Below, piece by piece: positions 15,602 through 23,647 of a DNA stretch of 26,150 nt. Position numbers and translations under genes: made by a program. Where the stretch lies: positions 1 through 26,150 of the forward strand of contig JAHZKM010000058.1 in assembly GCA_022600395.1 (NCBI GenBank). The letters are read 5' to 3'. Below the pieces are notes generated by a model. That model saw nothing but the letters and a program-made list of their open reading frames with translations. It ran no database searches and was not told the DNA's origin. The first letter of the stretch is position 1. The number at the start of each line of letters is the position of its first letter. The stretch comes from Pseudomonadota bacterium (GTDB taxonomy: Bacteria > Pseudomonadota > Gammaproteobacteria > PS1 > Pseudothioglobaceae).

Positions 15602-16087
15602 ATGCGCTTATCAATTATTGTAGCAATGGATGACAATCAGTTGATTGGCAAGGATAATGCTCTACCTTGGCATTTGCCAGCTGATTTAGGTTATTTTAAA
15701 AAAACTACCACTGGAAAAACTGTACTTATGGGGCGCAAAACATATGAGTCTATTGGTTTTGCCTTGCCCAATCGACGCAATGTAGTCGTGAGTCGAAATT
15801 CCGACTTTAGTGCAGCAGGCTGCGAGGTTGTTAGTAGTATTGAAGCGGCACTTGAGCTGGCTAAAGAAGACGATGAAGTAATGATTATGGGTGGTGCTTC
15901 TTTTTATGAGCAACTATTGCCAAGTGTTGAGCGTTTGTATATTACCCAGATTGAAGGCACTTATGCAGGTGATGCATACTTCCCAAATTTTAATCGGGAC
16001 GATTTTGTGGAAAGTTTTAGGCAGTCGCATCAGCCAGATGAGAAAAATCAACATACTTACCATTTCACTATTTTGGATCGTAAATAA
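15602..16087 (+). CDS. folA: Dihydrofolate reductase
   Basis: FolA reduces dihydrofolate to tetrahydrofolate with NADPH and is the target of trimethoprim. The 161-residue protein, matching the usual 159-165, has the N-terminal strand MRLSIIVAM and the Met20-loop region with IGKDNALPWHLPADL, holding Trp23 and the catalytic Asp28. VLMGRKTYESIG, LPNRRNVVVSR and the cofactor motif MIMGGASFYEQLL follow, with a YITQIEGTYAGDAYFP strand near the end. A weak AAGG precedes the ATG at 15602. It is transcribed away from maf from a 56-nt gap that must hold both promoters. A 6-bp hairpin with a short T-run follows it at 16118. Confidence 0.97.
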   Translation: MRLSIIVAMDDNQLIGKDNALPWHLPADLGYFKKTTTGKTVLMGRKTYESIGFALPNRRNVVVSRNSDFSAAGCEVVSSIEAALELAKEDDEVMIMGGASFYEQLLPSVERLYITQIEGTYAGDAYFPNFNRDDFVESFRQSHQPDEKNQHTYHFTILDRK

Positions 16088-16117
16088 GCTAACTTTTACG
16101 TTAGACAATTAAGCGTT

Positions 16118-16139
16118 CAGTTTGAGAGACTGTGTTTTT
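16118..16139 (+). terminator. Weak hairpin terminator after folA
   Basis: CAGTTT (16118-16123) can pair with AGACTG-type bases at 16127-16132, including one G-T pair and a 3-nt loop, followed by TGTTTTT. A further 5-bp dyad CTAAC / GTTAG lies at 16089-16104, just after the folA stop. Either could end or slow folA transcription before the lipoprotein gene. Confidence 0.35.
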
Positions 16140-16165
16140 AATAAAGTTTTTATAGGGGTTTTTGT

Positions 16166-16348
16166 ATGCGTTCATTAGTTGTTATATTATTATCAGCCGT
16201 ATTGCTTTCTAGCTGTGTTCTTACGAAAGTAGTTACTGTGCCAATGCGAGTGGGTGGCGCGGTTATTTCTGTCATTCCAGTGGTTGGCGAGGGGATTGAT
16301 GAAGCGATTGACGAAGCAGCTGATGTCATCGATGCTGTACCGATTTAA
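16166..16348 (+). CDS. Small lipoprotein of unknown function
   Basis: A 60-residue protein with a lipoprotein signal peptide: MRS, a hydrophobic run, and lipobox LSSC with Cys17 as the acylated residue. The mature peptide would be only 44 residues. It has a valine-, glycine- and isoleucine-rich first part (TVPMRVGGAVISVIPVVG) and an acidic, probably helical tail of repeating Asp/Glu-Ala pattern (EAIDEAADVIDAV). The residue after the cysteine is Val, not Asp, which in E. coli-like sorting would favour the outer membrane. AGGGG lies 7 nt before the ATG, a good Shine-Dalgarno. The ATG also lies 78 nt after folA, and a strong terminator follows. The clear lipobox, ribosome-binding site and terminator make it a real gene despite its size; I cannot assign a function. 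Confidence 0.85.
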   Translation: MRSLVVILLSAVLLSSCVLTKVVTVPMRVGGAVISVIPVVGEGIDEAIDEAADVIDAVPI

Positions 16349-16363
16349 AGAATTAAACGCTAT

Positions 16364-16393
16364 AAAAAAGGCTGCCTATTGGCAGCCTTTTTT
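16364..16393. terminator. Bidirectional rho-independent terminator between the lipoprotein gene and gltB
   Basis: A perfect 13-bp inverted repeat: six A plus GGCTGCC (16364-16376), loop TATT, then GGCAGCC plus six T (16381-16393). The A-run and T-run give a proper terminator on both strands, serving the plus-strand lipoprotein gene (stop 16348) and the minus-strand gltB (stop 16403). Confidence 0.95.
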
Positions 16394-16402
16394 GTGATTT
16401 AG

Positions 16403-19400
16403 CTATTTTCTGGCATTTTCAGCCAAAACTCGTTTGTAATCTTTTGGCATCACTTTAATGAAATGCTTCATTTCTTCATCCCAATTATCTAGGATTCTTT
16501 GAGCCACTGATGATCCTGTATATTGAACGTGCTCAGAGATGAACACGCGAAGCTCTGATTGTGCCTCTGCATCCATTGGGTCTAAGTCAATCATAACAGG
16601 GTTGACCATATCTTTAAATGTATTGTTTGGATTGTAAACATAAGCAATACCGCCACTCATGCCTGCGCCAAAGTTACGACCTACTTCGCCCAAAATAACC
16701 ACACGACCACCAGTCATATACTCACAACCATGATCGCCAATTCCTTCGACCACTGCAGTAACTCCTGAGTTACGTACACAGAATCGTTCTGATACACAGC
16801 CAGATAAGTAGATTTCACCACCTGTTGCACCGTAGCCACAAACATTGCCAGCAATGATTTCATCTTCGGCATTAAAAGTTGAATTCTTAGGTGGGTAAAC
16901 AATAACCTTGCCACCCGACAAGCCTTTACCAACATAATCATTGGCGTCACCTTCTACTTCCAAGGTAATGCCTTTCGCGGTAAATGCACCCAATGATTGA
17001 CCAGCAGAACCTGTAAATTTTACATGTACACTATCATCTGCCAGTGTGTTACCGCCACGCGCTTTAACTAGTCGCGATGACAACATAGCGCCAACTGCAC
17101 GATCAACGTTAGTAATCTTGCTGGTTATTTGTACATTCTCAGCGCTATCAATGACTGGCTTAGCTTGCTCAAAAAGTGTGTTGTCGAGTTGTAACTCGAG
17201 CTGATGGTCTTGGATTTCAGTTTGGTATGTATCTGTATTTGCATGTGGTTTTTGTGCAGGCGTTAACAGAGCGTCAAGATTGATTGTGCCTTGTTTCCAA
17301 TGTTTGATTGCTTTATTCATCTCTAGCATGTCTACACGACCAATCATTTCATTCACGGTTTTAAATCCTAGATCTGCCATGATTAAGCGAAGTTCTTGTG
17401 CTACCATAAAGAGGTAATTTACAACATGTTCTGGTTTGCCAGTAAATTTTTTGCGCAATTCTTTGTCTTGCGTGGCAATACCCACCGGACAAGTATTAAG
17501 ATGACATTTACGCATCATAATACAGCCCATTGTAATGAGTGGGGCTGTTGAAAAGCCAAATTCTTCTGCGCCAAGTAATACGCCAATGGCCACATCTCGG
17601 CCTGTTTTTAACTGACCATCTGTTTGAATGACAACGCGTGAGCGCAGATCATTCATCACGAGAGTTTGATGTGTTTCAGCCAAACCAAGCTCCCACGGCA
17701 ATCCAGCATGCTTAATACTAGTGAGTGGTGATGCACCAGTACCACCATCATGCCCAGCAATAACGATATGATCTGATTTTGCTTTAGTCACGCCGGCTGC
17801 AATTGTACCTACGCCCACCTCTGCAACGAGTTTTACACTAATGCGCGCTTCAGGATTAGAACGCTTAAGATCAAAAATAAGTTGAGACAAATCTTCGATC
17901 GAATAGATATCGTGATGTGGCGGTGGAGAAATTAAGCCTACGCCTGGGGTTGAATGGCGAATGGCGGCAATCCCTTCGTCTACTTTTGAGCCAGGCAATT
18001 CGCCACCTTCACCAGGTTTGGCGCCTTGTGATACTTTAATTTGGATTTCATCAGCGTTATTAAGGTAGTCAATGGTGACACCAAAACGTCCTGAAGCTAC
18101 TTGTTTAATAGCGCTTCGGCGCGAATCGCCATTGGCATCTGGTGTCCAGCGTTTTGCGTCTTCACCACCTTCACCAGTATTTGATTTACCACCTAAGCGA
18201 TTCATTGCAATCGCAAGAGACTCATGAGATTCAGCTGAAATTGAGCCAAAGCTCATCGCTCCTGTGGCAAAGCGTTTAACAATTTCTTGAGCAGATTCAA
18301 CATCATCAATGTCAATTGGATTGCCTTTTTTAAAGGACATAAGTCCACGTAAGGTTGAATTGCGCGTGCCTTCTTCGTTGGCATGCTTCGCAAAAGCCCA
18401 ATAAGCGGATTCATCATTATTTCGGGCTGCTAATTGTAAATTGGAAATTGTTTTTGGATCCCACATGTGTTGTTCACCGCCACTTCGCCAATGGTACTGA
18501 CCCTTGTTATCCAAAGAAATAGCGTTATAAGCGTCATGATGGCGTTTTTCACCTTCGGCTTGTAGAATGTCAAAGTTAACCCCATCAATACGTGATGCGG
18601 TTTCAAAGAAGCATTTGTCCATTACTTCTGGTGCTAAGCCGACTGCCTCAAAAATTTGCGCACCTTTGTACGACTCTAATGTAGAAATACCCATTTTGGC
18701 CATCACTTTTAACATGCCTTTGGCAACACCTTTACGGTATGACGCGATAATAGCGTCATCACTCTCTGCATCAATCATGTTGTCGCGACGTGCCTGCCAA
18801 AGCGCCTCAAAAGCTAAGTATGGATTGATTGCATCTGCGCCAAAGCCAGTCATTAGGCAGAAATGGTGTACTTCTCGAGCTTCACCTGTCTCAACAATGA
18901 TACCCACTTGTGTTCGCTCAGAGCTGGCAACCAAATAGCGGTGTAATGCTGAAGAAGCTAAAAGACTCGAAATAGCAACACGGTTACTACCAATATTACG
19001 ATCTGATAAGATAATTAAGCTATGTCCGTCTTTAATGGCTTTTGAGCCTTGGGCGCAAATCTCATCAAGTAGGGTGGAAATTTTCTTATCTTCGTTAATA
19101 TCGTAAGTGATATCAATAGTTTTACTAGTCCAGCCTAGGTGATTACAATGCCTAAGTGCTGCTGTCTCTTCATTAGTTAAAATAGGGTGGTCTACTACCA
19201 AACGGTGGGCGTTTTTAGGATTATTGGCTAAAAGATTACCTTCCGGGCCAATAGAACATCGCAATGACATGACCACTTCTTCACGAATTGAGTCAATCGC
19301 TGGATTGGTTACTTGGGCGAATAATTGCTTAAAGTAGTCATAAATAATGCGCGATTGGCTAGATAAACAAGCCAGTGCTGAGTCGTTACCCATCGAACCA

Positions 19401-20905
19401 ACAGGATCGCGCAATTCATTGACCAGTGGTAATAGCATAAATTGCAAGGTTTCAGTGCTATAGCCAAATGCTTGCAGACGGTGAATTAAAGAATCTGGAT
19501 GAAAGCCGTGCGCCTCTTTTTCACAGCCTAAATCTGACAGATGAATTTGTTGAGTATCTAGCCACTCTTGGTATGGGTTTTTGGCGGCAAATTCAGCCTT
19601 GATAGCTTCATCGTCAATAAGTTCGCCTTTGTCAAAATCAACTAAGAACATCTTACCTGGACGTAATCTGCCTTTGGTTTTAACATTGTCAGTTGCCACG
19701 TCAACAACACCCACTTCTGAAGCCATAATGACACGATCATCATGAGTTATATAGAAGCGTGAAGGGCGTAGACCATTTCGATCTAGTACCGCACCAATTT
19801 GATGGCCATCAGTAAAAGCGATTGAAGCAGGGCCATCCCATGGTTCCATGACGTTTGAGAAATACTCATAAAACGCCTTCTTTTCATTACTCATGTTGGT
19901 GTCATTCTGCCAAGCTTCAGGTACCATCATTAGTACTGCTTCTTGCAAAGATCGACCGTTCATCATTAAAAATTCTAATACGTTGTCAAAACTGCCTGAA
20001 TCAGATACTTCTGTTTCAATAACAGGCAGTGTTTTTTCTAGATTGTCTGCAAATAATTCACTTTCGAGTGTTCCTTCACGAGCACGCATCCAGTTGAAAT
20101 TACCTTGACGGGTGTTGATTTCACCATTATGCGACATGTAGCGACAAGGCTGTGCACGATCCCATGATGGAAAAGTGTTGGTTGAGAATCTTGAATGCAC
20201 CATAGCCAGATAAGTTGCGTATTCTGGATTGGATAAATCTGAATAAAAATCCAATACTTGTGAGCCCATCAACATACCTTTGTAGATAATAATACTGGTT
20301 GATAAGCTACAGACATAAAACAACATTGCTTCGGATAGCGAGCTATCTGTGCGAATTGTATGTGATGTTTGCTTTCTTATAATAAATAAGGCACGCTCAA
20401 AAGCTTTGGTATCGATACCATTGGCTTTACCGATAATTAATTGTTTAATAATCGGTTGAGATTCTCTGGCAATCTCGCCAACATCAGCCTTTTTGGTGTC
20501 AACAGGCACGTCTCTCCAGCCAATCAATATTTGACCTTCGTTGGTTACAGCTGCTTCCATCAAAGCCATGCAATGCGCACGTTGCGCGCTATCTTGTGGC
20601 AAGAATACATTGCCTACACCATACTCACCTTGCGCAACTGTTTTTCCGAATAAAGCGTTAATTTCAGTCGTAAAGAAATTATGCGGAATATTGGTCAGAA
20701 TGCCAGCGCCATCGCCCGTATTTGCCTCACAGCCACAACCACCACGATGGTCCATTCGGCTGAGCATTTCTAGTGCTTCTAGCGTGATCTGATGTGAAGG
20801 CTGACCTTTAACATGGGCAATAAAACCAACGCCACAGTTCTCTTTTTCATTGTTAGGTGAATAAAGACCGTGAGCTTTTGGTAGATGTAATAATGGGGTT
20901 TTCAT
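16403..20905 (-). CDS. gltB: Glutamate synthase (NADPH) large subunit
   Basis: GltB takes the amide nitrogen of glutamine and, with 2-oxoglutarate, forms two glutamates; with glutamine synthetase it is a main ammonia assimilation route. The 1500-residue protein has the expected parts. After a 23-residue propeptide comes Cys24 (ENCGVGF), the nucleophile of the class II amidotransferase domain. The central domain follows, then the FMN-binding synthase domain with GGKSNTGEGGED and the 3Fe-4S cysteines at 1128, 1134 and 1139 (CIMMRKCHLNTC). A C-terminal glycine-rich beta-helix follows (GKGLSGGKVIVYP and GAGMSGGIAYVY). Length is normal. The small subunit gltD is not next to it on either side in this window, so it lies elsewhere. 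The ATG at 20905 has no Shine-Dalgarno. Confidence 0.97.
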   Translation of the reverse strand: MKTPLLHLPKAHGLYSPNNEKENCGVGFIAHVKGQPSHQITLEALEMLSRMDHRGGCGCEANTGDGAGILTNIPHNFFTTEINALFGKTVAQGEYGVGNVFLPQDSAQRAHCMALMEAAVTNEGQILIGWRDVPVDTKKADVGEIARESQPIIKQLIIGKANGIDTKAFERALFIIRKQTSHTIRTDSSLSEAMLFYVCSLSTSIIIYKGMLMGSQVLDFYSDLSNPEYATYLAMVHSRFSTNTFPSWDRAQPCRYMSHNGEINTRQGNFNWMRAREGTLESELFADNLEKTLPVIETEVSDSGSFDNVLEFLMMNGRSLQEAVLMMVPEAWQNDTNMSNEKKAFYEYFSNVMEPWDGPASIAFTDGHQIGAVLDRNGLRPSRFYITHDDRVIMASEVGVVDVATDNVKTKGRLRPGKMFLVDFDKGELIDDEAIKAEFAAKNPYQEWLDTQQIHLSDLGCEKEAHGFHPDSLIHRLQAFGYSTETLQFMLLPLVNELRDPVGSMGNDSALACLSSQSRIIYDYFKQLFAQVTNPAIDSIREEVVMSLRCSIGPEGNLLANNPKNAHRLVVDHPILTNEETAALRHCNHLGWTSKTIDITYDINEDKKISTLLDEICAQGSKAIKDGHSLIILSDRNIGSNRVAISSLLASSALHRYLVASSERTQVGIIVETGEAREVHHFCLMTGFGADAINPYLAFEALWQARRDNMIDAESDDAIIASYRKGVAKGMLKVMAKMGISTLESYKGAQIFEAVGLAPEVMDKCFFETASRIDGVNFDILQAEGEKRHHDAYNAISLDNKGQYHWRSGGEQHMWDPKTISNLQLAARNNDESAYWAFAKHANEEGTRNSTLRGLMSFKKGNPIDIDDVESAQEIVKRFATGAMSFGSISAESHESLAIAMNRLGGKSNTGEGGEDAKRWTPDANGDSRRSAIKQVASGRFGVTIDYLNNADEIQIKVSQGAKPGEGGELPGSKVDEGIAAIRHSTPGVGLISPPPHHDIYSIEDLSQLIFDLKRSNPEARISVKLVAEVGVGTIAAGVTKAKSDHIVIAGHDGGTGASPLTSIKHAGLPWELGLAETHQTLVMNDLRSRVVIQTDGQLKTGRDVAIGVLLGAEEFGFSTAPLITMGCIMMRKCHLNTCPVGIATQDKELRKKFTGKPEHVVNYLFMVAQELRLIMADLGFKTVNEMIGRVDMLEMNKAIKHWKQGTINLDALLTPAQKPHANTDTYQTEIQDHQLELQLDNTLFEQAKPVIDSAENVQITSKITNVDRAVGAMLSSRLVKARGGNTLADDSVHVKFTGSAGQSLGAFTAKGITLEVEGDANDYVGKGLSGGKVIVYPPKNSTFNAEDEIIAGNVCGYGATGGEIYLSGCVSERFCVRNSGVTAVVEGIGDHGCEYMTGGRVVILGEVGRNFGAGMSGGIAYVYNPNNTFKDMVNPVMIDLDPMDAEAQSELRVFISEHVQYTGSSVAQRILDNWDEEMKHFIKVMPKDYKRVLAENARK

Positions 20906-20946
20906 AGGCTAAAATTTACAAAATAAAGATCGACAAAAATCTCTTA

Positions 20947-20952
20947 ATTATA
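20947..20952 (-). promoter_or_regulatory. Candidate -10 element for gltB
   Basis: TATAAT on the minus strand, 41 bp upstream of the gltB ATG, within the 154-bp gap shared with the divergent yaaA. No recognisable -35 box. For yaaA a TAGAAT at 21022-21027 is a similarly weak candidate. Confidence 0.35.
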
Positions 20953-21059
20953 AACTAAAACACCTATTCATATCGCCTGAAATCCCCTAGTGTCAGAGTG
21001 CATTTGCGAGACGTTATCAGGTAGAATATTAATCCATCAATGATTAAAAAAATACAGTC

Positions 21060-21812
21060 ATGCTAGCAATTATTTCTCCTTCTAAAACTCAAGATTTTTC
21101 CACACCTGATATACAGGACCACACCTTAACACGCCAATTGGACGAATCAGAAGTGTTGGTTAAAATCCTTAAACAGAAAAACCAAGAAGAGCTTTCTAAA
21201 CTAATGTCGATTAGTGAAAAATTGGCTACATTAAATTACACACGCTTTCAAGATTTCTCCACTCCATTTAATTTTAACAATGCCAAACAAGCGCTGTTAG
21301 CCTTTAAAGGAGATGTGTATAACGGTATTGATGCGCCTAATTTATCCAAAAAAGACTTAACCTTTGCACAAGATAATTTGCGTATGCTTTCAGGCCTATA
21401 CGGCGTGGTTAGACCATTAGATTTAATCGCTCCTTATCGCTTAGAAATGGGAACAAAACTAGCCAACCCTAGAGGTAAAAACTTGTATGAGTTTTGGGGT
21501 AGTAAAATCTCCGAACTACTTAATGAAGATGAATCAGAGGTGATTATTAATCTTGCTTCTAATGAGTATTTTAAAGGCATTGATAAAAAAACCTTAAAAC
21601 CCAAAATAATTAATATTGTTTTTAAAGAGTTCAAGGGTGATAAATATAAAATTATCGGTATTTATGCTAAGCGTGCTCGCGGATTGATGGTGCAATACAT
21701 AATTAAAAATCGCATTCAAAATTCGCAAGACTTGAAGTCATTTGCCATGGAAGACTATCGTTTTAAAGAGGAATTGTCAGACTCAACAACATGGGTATTT
21801 ACACGCGGATAA
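21060..21812 (+). CDS. yaaA: Peroxide stress protein YaaA
   Basis: A 250-residue protein of the YaaA (DUF328/UPF0246) family. In E. coli YaaA lowers intracellular iron and so limits Fenton damage under peroxide stress; later structural work on the family suggests DNA binding. Recognisable are the N-terminal MLAIISPSKTQDF and the conserved core: NYTRFQDF, AFKGDVYNGID, MLSGLYGVVRPLDLIAPYRLEM and LYEFWG. These are followed by NLASNEYFKGID and a C-terminal YAKRARGLMVQYIIKN. Length is close to E. coli's 258. The ATG at 21060 has no evident Shine-Dalgarno. Its 3' end overlaps the start of comF by 22 nt, suggesting one transcript. It diverges from gltB. Confidence 0.95.
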   Translation: MLAIISPSKTQDFSTPDIQDHTLTRQLDESEVLVKILKQKNQEELSKLMSISEKLATLNYTRFQDFSTPFNFNNAKQALLAFKGDVYNGIDAPNLSKKDLTFAQDNLRMLSGLYGVVRPLDLIAPYRLEMGTKLANPRGKNLYEFWGSKISELLNEDESEVIINLASNEYFKGIDKKTLKPKIINIVFKEFKGDKYKIIGIYAKRARGLMVQYIIKNRIQNSQDLKSFAMEDYRFKEELSDSTTWVFTRG

Positions 21813-22477
21813 AGCCCTTTATTCCACAGCAATCCTGTGTATTGTGTATGCAATATTCAGATTTATGCGTATGCACAGAATGCGCTAAAAGCCTAACAAA
21901 TGCCATATTTCGATGCCAATCTTGTGCCACACCCTTAAGCAATCAGTTGCATTTTTGTGGCGCATGTTTGGCTCAAGCGCCGTTTTTTTCTAAAGCCTAT
22001 ACTGTGTATGGTTACTCTGGCAGTTGCACCACACTCATTAAGCGTTTTAAATTTGACAATCAGCTCTGTATTGGAGACTTTTTCGCGCACAAAATGTATG
22101 CTAAATATCTTGATATAGTCTTTGAACAAGGTGATTATGATGCGATCATTCCACTGCCTTTAAGCCGTCAAAGACTTCAGGAAAGAGGCTACAATCAAAC
22201 TCACGAACTCTTAAGAATCATTGACAAAAAATCCAATATTTTGATTGATAAAAACAGTGTTAAGCGCACAAAGGCGACCCGCGCTTTATCCACGCTAGAC
22301 CTGCAAGAACGACAAAGTGAAATTAAAAATGCCTTTAGTGCAAAACCCTTAAGTTACAAAAGAGTATTGCTAGTTGATGATGTTATGACTACTGGCTCAA
22401 GCCTTAACGAGTTGGCAAAAACTTTACTCAAAGCTGGAGTTGGCTCTTGTGATGTGCTGACGCTTGCACGTGCCTAA
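21791..22477 (+). CDS. comF: ComF-family phosphoribosyltransferase-like protein
   Basis: A 228-residue member of the ComF/GntX family. The N-terminal third carries four cysteine pairs (16/19, 26/28, 42/45, 56/59) consistent with zinc-ribbon folds. The C-terminal part is a type I phosphoribosyltransferase domain: IIPLPLSRQRLQERGYNQ is the family signature and RVLLVDDVMTTGSSL is the PRPP-binding loop. In naturally competent bacteria ComF acts in handling incoming single-stranded DNA together with ComFA or PriA; in others the homologue GntX is of unclear role. The chosen ATG at 21791 lies inside the yaaA coding region (22-nt overlap) and leaves the first cysteine pair intact. Later starts would remove it. 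No other competence gene is in the window. Confidence 0.92.
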   Translation: MGIYTRIKPFIPQQSCVLCMQYSDLCVCTECAKSLTNAIFRCQSCATPLSNQLHFCGACLAQAPFFSKAYTVYGYSGSCTTLIKRFKFDNQLCIGDFFAHKMYAKYLDIVFEQGDYDAIIPLPLSRQRLQERGYNQTHELLRIIDKKSNILIDKNSVKRTKATRALSTLDLQERQSEIKNAFSAKPLSYKRVLLVDDVMTTGSSLNELAKTLLKAGVGSCDVLTLARA

Positions 22478-22508
22478 TCTGACATTGTCGCTTAAAAGGT
22501 ATTGATTT

Positions 22509-23432
22509 TTAAAAAGCACTAACGCCAGCAATGCCTTGAGCGCCTAGTTTAAGGGTTTTGTTTAAATCATTTAGGCTCATGCCACCGAGAAAATACACGG
22601 GAATATTGAGTTTTTTGACGACTTCTCCAGCAACTTCCCAGCCAATTGGCACGGTGTCAGGATGAGTTTGTGTGGTATGCACGGGGGAAATCACTATAAA
22701 ATCAGCGCCCATTGCTTGAGCTTGTAAGGCCTGTGTTAAATCATGGGTTGAAACCCCAAGTAACTGATCATCAGCACAGGGTCTATCCTTTATTTTAAGC
22801 ATCTCATTAGTAGTGAGATGCCAGCCGTTGCAATGGCTTTCTTTGAAAGTTTTGTTAGGAATGTTTAAAAGTAGATTTGTATTGTATTGTTTGCATTTGC
22901 TATAAAGTTGTTTGATAAAGTCGCTATTTATCACAACTTTGCTTCTAAGTTGAATCAGCTGAACACCCTGTTTTAGCTTTTCATCAAATTTTTCCATCCA
23001 CGCTTTGCTTTGATGATTGCTTGATGGGGTAATCCAATATCTATCAGGCAGAGTGATGGAGCTGATAAAGGCTTTCATAGTTGGTAATAGTTTGTATTGG
23101 GATAAGCTTTTAATATCTACCCAGGCGATCGTTTGACCTTCAATGCCCTTGGGGCTGCCCTGATATCGATCGATACTATAAATACTTAGTTCTACAACCC
23201 TATCCGGGTATTGATAAACCATGGTTTGGTGGATGGATAAATCCGTAACGACCACACCCAACTCTTCATGTAACTCTCTGACAATGGCCGCTTCAGCAGA
23301 TTCCCCGGGCTCGATTTTGCCACCAGGTAGCTCCCAAAAACCGCCCATAAATTGATGCGTTTGGCGCTTAGCAATGAGCATTTCATTGGCAGAATTTTGC
23401 AGTACGCCGACAACGGCATTAATTATCTTCAT
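22509..23432 (-). CDS. Nudix hydrolase (MutT-like) fused to a thiamine-phosphate synthase/TenI-like domain
   Basis: A 307-residue two-domain protein. Residues 1-128 are a Nudix hydrolase with a complete Nudix box (Gly38, Glu44, Arg52-Glu53, Glu56-Glu57, Gly59), next to FWELPGGKIEPGE. This is as in MutT, which removes 8-oxo-dGTP from the nucleotide pool. Residues 130-307 form a TIM-barrel domain of the ThiE/TenI type (QLIQLRSK, LLGVSTH, GADFIVISPV, FLGGMSL, GIAGVSAF). In the second domain positions that ThiE uses are changed: the usual Asn-Asp reads Asn190-Ile191, the HLGQxD motif reads HLTTNE, and the usual TxTK lysine is His257. Thiamine-phosphate synthesis is therefore unlikely. Such MutT-ThiE-like fusions occur in many proteobacteria, where the role of the second domain is not established. 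It converges on comF without a visible terminator. Confidence 0.92.
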   Translation of the reverse strand: MKIINAVVGVLQNSANEMLIAKRQTHQFMGGFWELPGGKIEPGESAEAAIVRELHEELGVVVTDLSIHQTMVYQYPDRVVELSIYSIDRYQGSPKGIEGQTIAWVDIKSLSQYKLLPTMKAFISSITLPDRYWITPSSNHQSKAWMEKFDEKLKQGVQLIQLRSKVVINSDFIKQLYSKCKQYNTNLLLNIPNKTFKESHCNGWHLTTNEMLKIKDRPCADDQLLGVSTHDLTQALQAQAMGADFIVISPVHTTQTHPDTVPIGWEVAGEVVKKLNIPVYFLGGMSLNDLNKTLKLGAQGIAGVSAF

Positions 23433-23514
23433 TTGAATAAGGAAATCACTATATCAATCCGGCACAACTTATAAAACACAAAAAACAGCACCTTTTTTCA
23501 TTAAAAACTCTTTA

Positions 23515-23528
23515 AATAGCTAGCTATT
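23515..23528. repeat. Perfect 14-bp palindrome upstream of the Nudix fusion and gshA
   Basis: AATAGCTAGCTATT is its own reverse complement and sits in the 215-bp gap between two divergent genes, 83 bp from the Nudix-fusion start and 120 bp from the gshA start. Its size and place suit an operator for a dimeric regulator. No known box is recognised. Confidence 0.5.
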
Positions 23529-23555
23529 CTCCTCATTTTTTTTGAACGGAGAATA
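23525..23555. repeat. 8-bp inverted repeat overlapping the palindrome
   Basis: TATTCTCC (23525-23532) and GGAGAATA (23548-23555) are perfect inverted repeats around a 15-nt spacer rich in T. The left arm shares four bases with the 14-bp palindrome. The rest of the 215-bp gap holds a TAAAAT at 23616-23621, a possible -10 element for gshA, and nothing else I recognise. Confidence 0.45.
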
Positions 23556-23647
23556 CACTATTTTCTGAATTCTCTAGCCGCACCGGGTTAATGTGGTGAT
23601 CTCGCAAGCTAATGGTAAAATAGTCCTTATTTTAATTTGTAAGCCCT

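Noticed and set aside
18567..18938. 123-codon plus-strand frame inside gltB
   Set aside because: gltB is fully conserved across it on the other strand; composition reflects antisense of a real gene and no promoter or start signal is seen.
23433..23647. Hidden small gene or tRNA in the 215-bp gap before gshA
   Set aside because: No conserved tRNA arms and no coding frame with a plausible start were seen; only the dyads and a possible -10 element stand out.
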